This document shows, one piece after another, positions 12,578 through 16,997 of a DNA stretch of 16,997 nt. The notes beneath the pieces were generated by a model, which saw only the letters and a program-made list of their open reading frames with translations, ran no database searches and was not told where the DNA came from. Location of the stretch: assembly GCA_027295435.1 (NCBI GenBank), contig JAPUKX010000135.1:1-16997 (forward strand). The letters run 5' to 3'. The translations under genes were made by a program, and so were the position numbers. Position 1 is the first letter of the stretch. Every line of letters starts with the position of its first letter. The stretch is from Planctomycetota bacterium. GTDB taxonomy: Bacteria; Planctomycetota; Phycisphaerae; Phycisphaerales; SM1A02.

Positions 12578-13597
12578 ATGCAGACGGCCAAGCCGATCAT
12601 CTTGATTGTCGGTCCTACGGCCGGAGGGAAGACTGACCTCGCAGCCGAGCTGGCGAAACGGTTGCTTGGGCGCGCTCCCGGAACGCTCTGCGGGGAGTGT
12701 GTCTGTGCCGACTCGATGCAGATCTATCGGGGGATGAACATCGGCACCGCCAAGCCCACCCCCACCCAGCGAGCGGAGGTCCCCCACCATCTGCTCGACA
12801 TCGTCGATCCAAGCAGTGACGGATTCTCCGTTGATACCTGGCTCAACCTGGCTCGGCGGGCCATCCAAGAGATTCGCGGCCGTGGGCGGCACCCGATCGT
12901 CGTCGGCGGCACGAGTCTCTACGTCCAGTCGCTGCTGGAGGGGTTATTTGACGGCCCGGAGCCGGACCCCACCCTACGGGCACAATTGCAAATGATGGAG
13001 AGCGCCAGTTTGCGACGGAAGCTGGAGACCGTCGATCCAGTCGCGGCCCGGCGCATCCATCCAAACGACCGCAGACGCACGGTCCGGGCGATCGAGGTAT
13101 TCGACCTGACCGGCCGGCCCATCAGTGAACTGCAACAGCAATGGCTCTGCCAATCGCCCCGCCGGGACGTTCGGATCATCATTCTGGACTACACGGCCGA
13201 GGCGATCAACCCCCGGATCAACGCCCGGGTCAAGGCGATGATCGAAGCCGGTCTGGTGGAGGAGGTCCGCAGCCTGCTTGCCTCAGGCGGTCTGGGTCGC
13301 CAGGCGTCCATGGCCCTGGGTTACAAGCAGGTCATCGCCCACCTGGCGGGGCGGTGCAGCCTCGATGAGGCGGTGGAGCAGATCAAAATCCACACCCGCC
13401 GATACGCCAAGCAGCAGCGGACGTGGCTTCGGCGGTTTCGCATACACCCGGATTCAATTCGGATCCGGGCGGATGATATATCACCGCAACAGCTTGTATA
13501 TCAATCGTTTAGAGCTATTCTCGACGAGCCGGAATCGGCTAGGTCATCCGACATTGGGGGCCTCGCCCCTGCCGGTCTCTCGCCCGGGGCCTCTTGA
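12578..13597 (+). CDS. miaA: tRNA dimethylallyltransferase
   Basis: MiaA adds the dimethylallyl group to adenosine 37 of tRNAs that read codons starting with U. The 339-residue protein has the P-loop GPTAGGKT (12-19), DSMQIYRGMNIGTAKPT (45-61, with the catalytic Asp45), PHHLLDIVDP (69-78), VGGTSLYVQSLLEGLF, HPNDRRRTVRAIEV, ALGYKQ and the tRNA-binding end RRYAKQQRTWLRRF. Between the P-loop helix and Asp45 it has about ten extra residues with two cysteines (LCGECVC). About 45 residues follow the conserved part, ending in a low-complexity Gly/Pro/Ala tail. The ATG at 12578 gives the normal family start; the upstream AGGG is only 3 nt away, so the ribosome site is poor. The long open frame upstream of this ATG is the shadow of pgk. 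Confidence 0.97.
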   Translation: MQTAKPIILIVGPTAGGKTDLAAELAKRLLGRAPGTLCGECVCADSMQIYRGMNIGTAKPTPTQRAEVPHHLLDIVDPSSDGFSVDTWLNLARRAIQEIRGRGRHPIVVGGTSLYVQSLLEGLFDGPEPDPTLRAQLQMMESASLRRKLETVDPVAARRIHPNDRRRTVRAIEVFDLTGRPISELQQQWLCQSPRRDVRIIILDYTAEAINPRINARVKAMIEAGLVEEVRSLLASGGLGRQASMALGYKQVIAHLAGRCSLDEAVEQIKIHTRRYAKQQRTWLRRFRIHPDSIRIRADDISPQQLVYQSFRAILDEPESARSSDIGGLAPAGLSPGAS

Positions 13598-13623
13598 CAG
13601 AGGGGAATTTCGATCCATACCGT
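13594..13623 (+). promoter_or_regulatory. Possible topA promoter overlapping the miaA stop codon
   Basis: A perfect TTGACA (13594-13599) spans the miaA stop codon. The -10 region is poor: CATACC with a 16-nt spacer or TACCGT with 18 nt, each 3 of 6 matches. It lies in the 91-nt miaA-topA gap and points at topA. A single perfect box can occur by chance. Confidence 0.25.
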
Positions 13624-13688
13624 CGGGTAGCTGATCCGGCCGGGAGTTTCATCCCTCCAGCCGTTCTGGCCGATACGCCAACGCACTT

Positions 13689-16346
13689 ATGGGCAAGTCC
13701 TCAACATCCCGTAGAAAGAGCACGGCCACGCGCCACCGAGGCGGTTCTGCCGACGCCTCCGGCAAGCACCTGGTGATCGTCGAGTCACCCGCCAAGGCCA
13801 AGACGATCAACCAGTACCTGGGGCCCGATTATCTGGTCCAGGCCTCAATCGGGCACATTCGGGATCTGCCTCCACGAGCGCCGAAGGGATCCAAGCAGCC
13901 TGTGCCAGGCGTGGACCTGGACAACCATTTCGAGCCCACGTATGCAGTCCTGCCCGCAAAGAAGAAGACGCTGGCATCCTTGAAGAAGGCCGCCGAACAG
14001 GCACTGGATGTCTGGTTCGCCACCGACCTGGATCGAGAGGGCGAAGCGATCGCCTGGCACCTGGCCCAGGAGCTGGGCATCGACCCCGCCAAGGCCAAGC
14101 GGGTGATCTTCAACGCGATCACGCGGAGCCAAATCCGCCACGCTTTTGAGAATCCGCACTCGATCGACATGTATAAGGTCAACGCCCAGCAGGCCCGGCG
14201 GATCCTAGATCGAATCGTCGGGTATCAGGTCTCACCGCTGCTATGGAAGAAGGTGGCCCGAGGGCTAAGCGCCGGGCGTGTCCAGTCGGTGACCCTGCGA
14301 ATGGTCGTTGACCGGGAGCGAGAGATCCGCGCGTTCATTCCAGCGGAATACTGGCAGATCACCACGTTGCTCAGCCTGGATCCGGCGGCCGCCCCACAGC
14401 TCGGCCAAGCGTGGTCCAAGTACATCGCCAATGTAGACCCAAAGGGCAACCCCCCCACCATCAAGGCCCAGAACGCTTGGCTGGACGAACACAATTCGAT
14501 CAAGGCCGAGCTGGTTGAGTTGGACGGCAAGAAGTTCGAGCTTCGGTATGAGGCCAAGAATCCTCAGGACATCACGGATGAGGTCAAACGCGTCGCCGAA
14601 GCGACCGGTCTGGTGGACGTTCGCGCTACCGCCACCGACAACCCCCAGGGCAAAGGGCCCCGTCGTACGCTGCGCAGCGTCACCGGCCGGGTTGATCCCG
14701 CTGCGCGATATCGGGTCAAGTCGGTCGAAACAAAACGGACGACCGCCCGTCCGCCCGCCCCGTTCATCACCGCCAGCCTTCAAGTCGCGGCGTCAACCGC
14801 ACTGGGATTCCGGGCGAAGCGAACGATGAGCGTCGCCCAGGCCCTTTACGAAGGGGTCAATCTGCCCGGCGAAGGCCAGGTCGGCCTCATTACTTACATG
14901 CGGACCGACTCTACCCACGTGACCACCGAAGCGCTCCAAGACGCGCGAGGCTACATCAGCAAGATGTTCGGTGGAGCCTACCTCCCTCAGACACCCAACT
15001 TCTTTGGCAACTCCGGCAAGAAAAAACGGGTCGAGGAGGCGCACGAGGCGATCCGGCCGACCAACGCCGCGCGGCACCCGCGCGACCTTCGATCGGCGTT
15101 GAGCGAGGAGCAGTTGAAGCTGTATCAGCTCATCTGGAATCGGTTCGTCGCCAGCCAGATGTCGGAGGCTCAATGGGACGCGACGACTGTTGCGCTGGAG
15201 CGGTCCGACATCGCCACGGGCGCCGTTTTTAAATCCGCCGGCCGGGTGCTTGTCTTCGATGGTTTCTATAAGGTCGCCGGCGTGCCGATCTCGGCCGATG
15301 AACCGACGTTGCCGGAGCTGGCCCGCGGCCAGCAGCTGGCCCCATTCTCGATCGATCCCCAACAACGATTCACCACGCCGCCACCGCGGTATTCCGAAGC
15401 CTCGCTGGTCAAAGCGCTGGAATCTGAAGGCATAGGCCGGCCGTCCACCTATGCCCAGATCATCGGAGTCATTCAGGACCGCAAGTACGTCGAGCAGATC
15501 GCCCGGCGGTTCCATTCGACCGATCTCGGTGAGGTCGTCATCGACAAGCTCGTTGAAGCCTTTCCCCAGTTGATGGACGTCGGCTACACGCGCCAGATGG
15601 AGGAGAAGCTCGACAAGATCGAGGAGAATCACACAGACTGGACCACAATGCTCCATGCGTTCTACGACCGGTTCTCCGCGTCGCTGGCCAAGGCGCACGA
15701 AACGATGACGCACGCCAAGGCCGAGACCCAGCCGGCAATCTATAAGTGCCCAGAATGCGGCAGCGAAACCTGCTACCGTTTCGGGAAGAACGGTCGGTTC
15801 CTCTCTTGCACGGCCTATCCGAAGTGCCATTATGCGGCCCCGATCGACCGGGATGGTCAGCCGCAACTGCCGCAGCGCCTCAACGTCGCGTGTCCGCAAG
15901 ACGGATCACCCATGGTTCTTCGCTCCGGCCGCTTCGGGCAGTTTCTGGCGTCTGTCAACTACCCCGCAGTCAACTGCGTCATCAACCTCGATAAGAAGGG
16001 TCAAATCAAGTACCCGACCCCGGCCCCACTGCTTACCGATCTGCCCTGTCCCAAGTGCGACGCACCGATGAACTTGCGACGGGGCAAGCGCGGCCCGTGG
16101 CTCGGCTGCTCCACCTTTCCCAAGTGCAGAGGTCGCGCGAGCTGGTCCAAGCTCGACCAGGCCAAGCGCGACGAGCTGTTACCCAGGTTCGAGGAGCACG
16201 AGCGGGCGCAGCCACGGACGGTCATCCGAACTCTCGACGGCGGGGTCGTCGCCGAGGGAACGCCGATCAGCGAGCTGACGCTGCCCGATGGGATCGCCGA
16301 GCTGGAGATCCATCCCGCCTCACTTCCCCGGGCAAAGACCGCCTGA
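13689..16346 (+). CDS. topA: DNA topoisomerase I (type IA)
   Basis: TopA relaxes negative supercoils by cutting one DNA strand through a 5'-phosphotyrosine link. The 885-residue protein has a basic N-terminal tail (about 25 residues), the TOPRIM domain with VESPAKAKT (31-39) and DLDREGEA (113-120), LSAGRVQSV, and the catalytic Tyr403 in LITYMRTDS. Between Trp222 and PFITASLQ (from 358) lie about 135 residues, clearly more than in the E. coli enzyme. RPSTYAQII and the core end normally. The C-terminus has three zinc-ribbon-like modules: the first has Cys687, 690, 707 and 713; the third has Cys787, 790, 807 and 813; the middle one keeps only Cys735 and Cys763 of four. I see no ribosome site before the ATG. 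The gene lies 91 nt after miaA. Confidence 0.97.
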   Translation: MGKSSTSRRKSTATRHRGGSADASGKHLVIVESPAKAKTINQYLGPDYLVQASIGHIRDLPPRAPKGSKQPVPGVDLDNHFEPTYAVLPAKKKTLASLKKAAEQALDVWFATDLDREGEAIAWHLAQELGIDPAKAKRVIFNAITRSQIRHAFENPHSIDMYKVNAQQARRILDRIVGYQVSPLLWKKVARGLSAGRVQSVTLRMVVDREREIRAFIPAEYWQITTLLSLDPAAAPQLGQAWSKYIANVDPKGNPPTIKAQNAWLDEHNSIKAELVELDGKKFELRYEAKNPQDITDEVKRVAEATGLVDVRATATDNPQGKGPRRTLRSVTGRVDPAARYRVKSVETKRTTARPPAPFITASLQVAASTALGFRAKRTMSVAQALYEGVNLPGEGQVGLITYMRTDSTHVTTEALQDARGYISKMFGGAYLPQTPNFFGNSGKKKRVEEAHEAIRPTNAARHPRDLRSALSEEQLKLYQLIWNRFVASQMSEAQWDATTVALERSDIATGAVFKSAGRVLVFDGFYKVAGVPISADEPTLPELARGQQLAPFSIDPQQRFTTPPPRYSEASLVKALESEGIGRPSTYAQIIGVIQDRKYVEQIARRFHSTDLGEVVIDKLVEAFPQLMDVGYTRQMEEKLDKIEENHTDWTTMLHAFYDRFSASLAKAHETMTHAKAETQPAIYKCPECGSETCYRFGKNGRFLSCTAYPKCHYAAPIDRDGQPQLPQRLNVACPQDGSPMVLRSGRFGQFLASVNYPAVNCVINLDKKGQIKYPTPAPLLTDLPCPKCDAPMNLRRGKRGPWLGCSTFPKCRGRASWSKLDQAKRDELLPRFEEHERAQPRTVIRTLDGGVVAEGTPISELTLPDGIAELEIHPASLPRAKTA

Positions 16347-16446
16347 GCCGTCTACCACCCCCCACGGCGAAGGAAGACCACGGACAACAGTACACTGCCG
16401 TAGATCATGCTACCGCGGACATACCTCTGCGAGGTGGGTTGATCCT

Positions 16447-16997
16447 GTGGCTCGCATGCGGGCAAAGGATCGTCGCCGCCAACTCCTCAAGATTGCGGCA
16501 GATCTGTTTGCCCGTCGCGGTTATCATGGCGCCACCACCGCTGAGCTGGCCAGACTGGCCGGCATCGCCCCGCCGATCCTCTATCGCCACTTCGACCACA
16601 AGCTCGACCTGTTCATCAGTGTGATTGAGAATGCGGGCGAGCAGATCATCTCCTCTTGGCGAAACGCCTTAGACGGCCTTGACGATCCGCAAAGCCGGCT
16701 GTCCACCCTACTGGCAGGCAATCCTGCAACCGGTCGGCCCAGGCGAGGCCCCTACCGGGTGATCCTCTGCGCGATGGCTGAGGCCAGGCACAACCCCGCC
16801 ATCCGGGCCGCGGTCCGAACGCACCTCACCACCATCCATGAATTTCTTACCGACGAGCTTGTGCAGCTGCAAAGCAGCGGGGCGATGCGCGGTGACCAAC
16901 CGGCGAACGCGCTCGCCTGGCTCGTGATCCAACAGGCGCTCGGGTCCGGCATGCTCTCACCCCTCGGGGCGGCCAAACCGAGCCGGGCGCGCGACAA
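16447..16997 (+). CDS. TetR/AcrR-family transcription regulator (cut by right edge)
   Basis: This frame of 183 complete codons is open to the right edge. The N-terminus is a TetR-type DNA-binding domain: RRRQLLKIAADLFARRGYHG (9-28), TTAELARLAGIAPPILYRHF (30-49) with the helix-turn-helix, then DHKLDLF (50-56). The remainder is the helical ligand/dimer domain, which is variable and gives no ligand. I chose the GTG at 16447 because AGGTGG lies about 9 nt upstream; the ATG at 16456 has no site at useful distance. The gene is 100 nt after topA, and that gap has no clear terminator. TetR proteins often control a neighbouring gene, which would lie to the right of this window. Confidence 0.88.
   Translation, partial: MARMRAKDRRRQLLKIAADLFARRGYHGATTAELARLAGIAPPILYRHFDHKLDLFISVIENAGEQIISSWRNALDGLDDPQSRLSTLLAGNPATGRPRRGPYRVILCAMAEARHNPAIRAAVRTHLTTIHEFLTDELVQLQSSGAMRGDQPANALAWLVIQQALGSGMLSPLGAAKPSRARD

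Noticed and set aside
16348..16369. GCCGT/ACGGC inverted repeat after topA as a terminator
   Set aside because: The stem is only 5 bp with a 12-nt loop, and no T-run follows.

Overview
This GC-rich window holds thirteen leftward (minus strand) genes, then three rightward genes. All recognisable products are chromosomal housekeeping or cell-envelope proteins. I see no rRNA, tRNA, CRISPR array, transposase, integrase or phage gene. The likely host is a bacterium of the Planctomycetota, possibly Phycisphaerae. This is an inference from an alternate-type GlmU next to mreBCD, a long TopA with extra central sequence and several C-terminal zinc-finger modules, and many HEAT-, TPR- and coiled-coil-rich envelope proteins. 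No rRNA gene is present to confirm it.

Layout, following transcription of the leftward block from right to left. pgk has its own sigma70-like promoter. It is followed by a secreted thioredoxin-fold protein. A tightly packed unit comes next: rpe, a histidine-phosphatase-like protein that has lost its catalytic residues, a possible 50-codon ORF, accD, lnt and a HEAT-repeat lipoprotein. Junctions there are direct abutment, 6 nt, 22 nt, a 14-nt overlap and a 4-nt ATGA overlap, so one message is likely. A strong promoter candidate at 4681-4709 then opens a cell-shape unit: a membrane-anchored coiled-coil protein with an MreC-like C-terminal segment, a 59-residue one-helix membrane protein, mreB, mreC, mreD, and the start of an alternate GlmU gene that runs off the left edge.

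The rightward genes are miaA, which diverges from pgk, then topA, then a TetR-type regulator cut by the right edge.

The genes combine central carbon metabolism (Pgk, Rpe), fatty-acid and lipoprotein synthesis (AccD, Lnt and a lipoprotein coupled to Lnt) and wall morphogenesis (MreBCD, a UDP-sugar enzyme and the MreC-like protein). The points most worth a second look are the MreC-like coiled-coil/small membrane protein pair ahead of mreB, the dead histidine phosphatase next to rpe, and a heptamer tandem repeat inside lnt just before the catalytic cysteine, with a degenerate relative just upstream of mreC.
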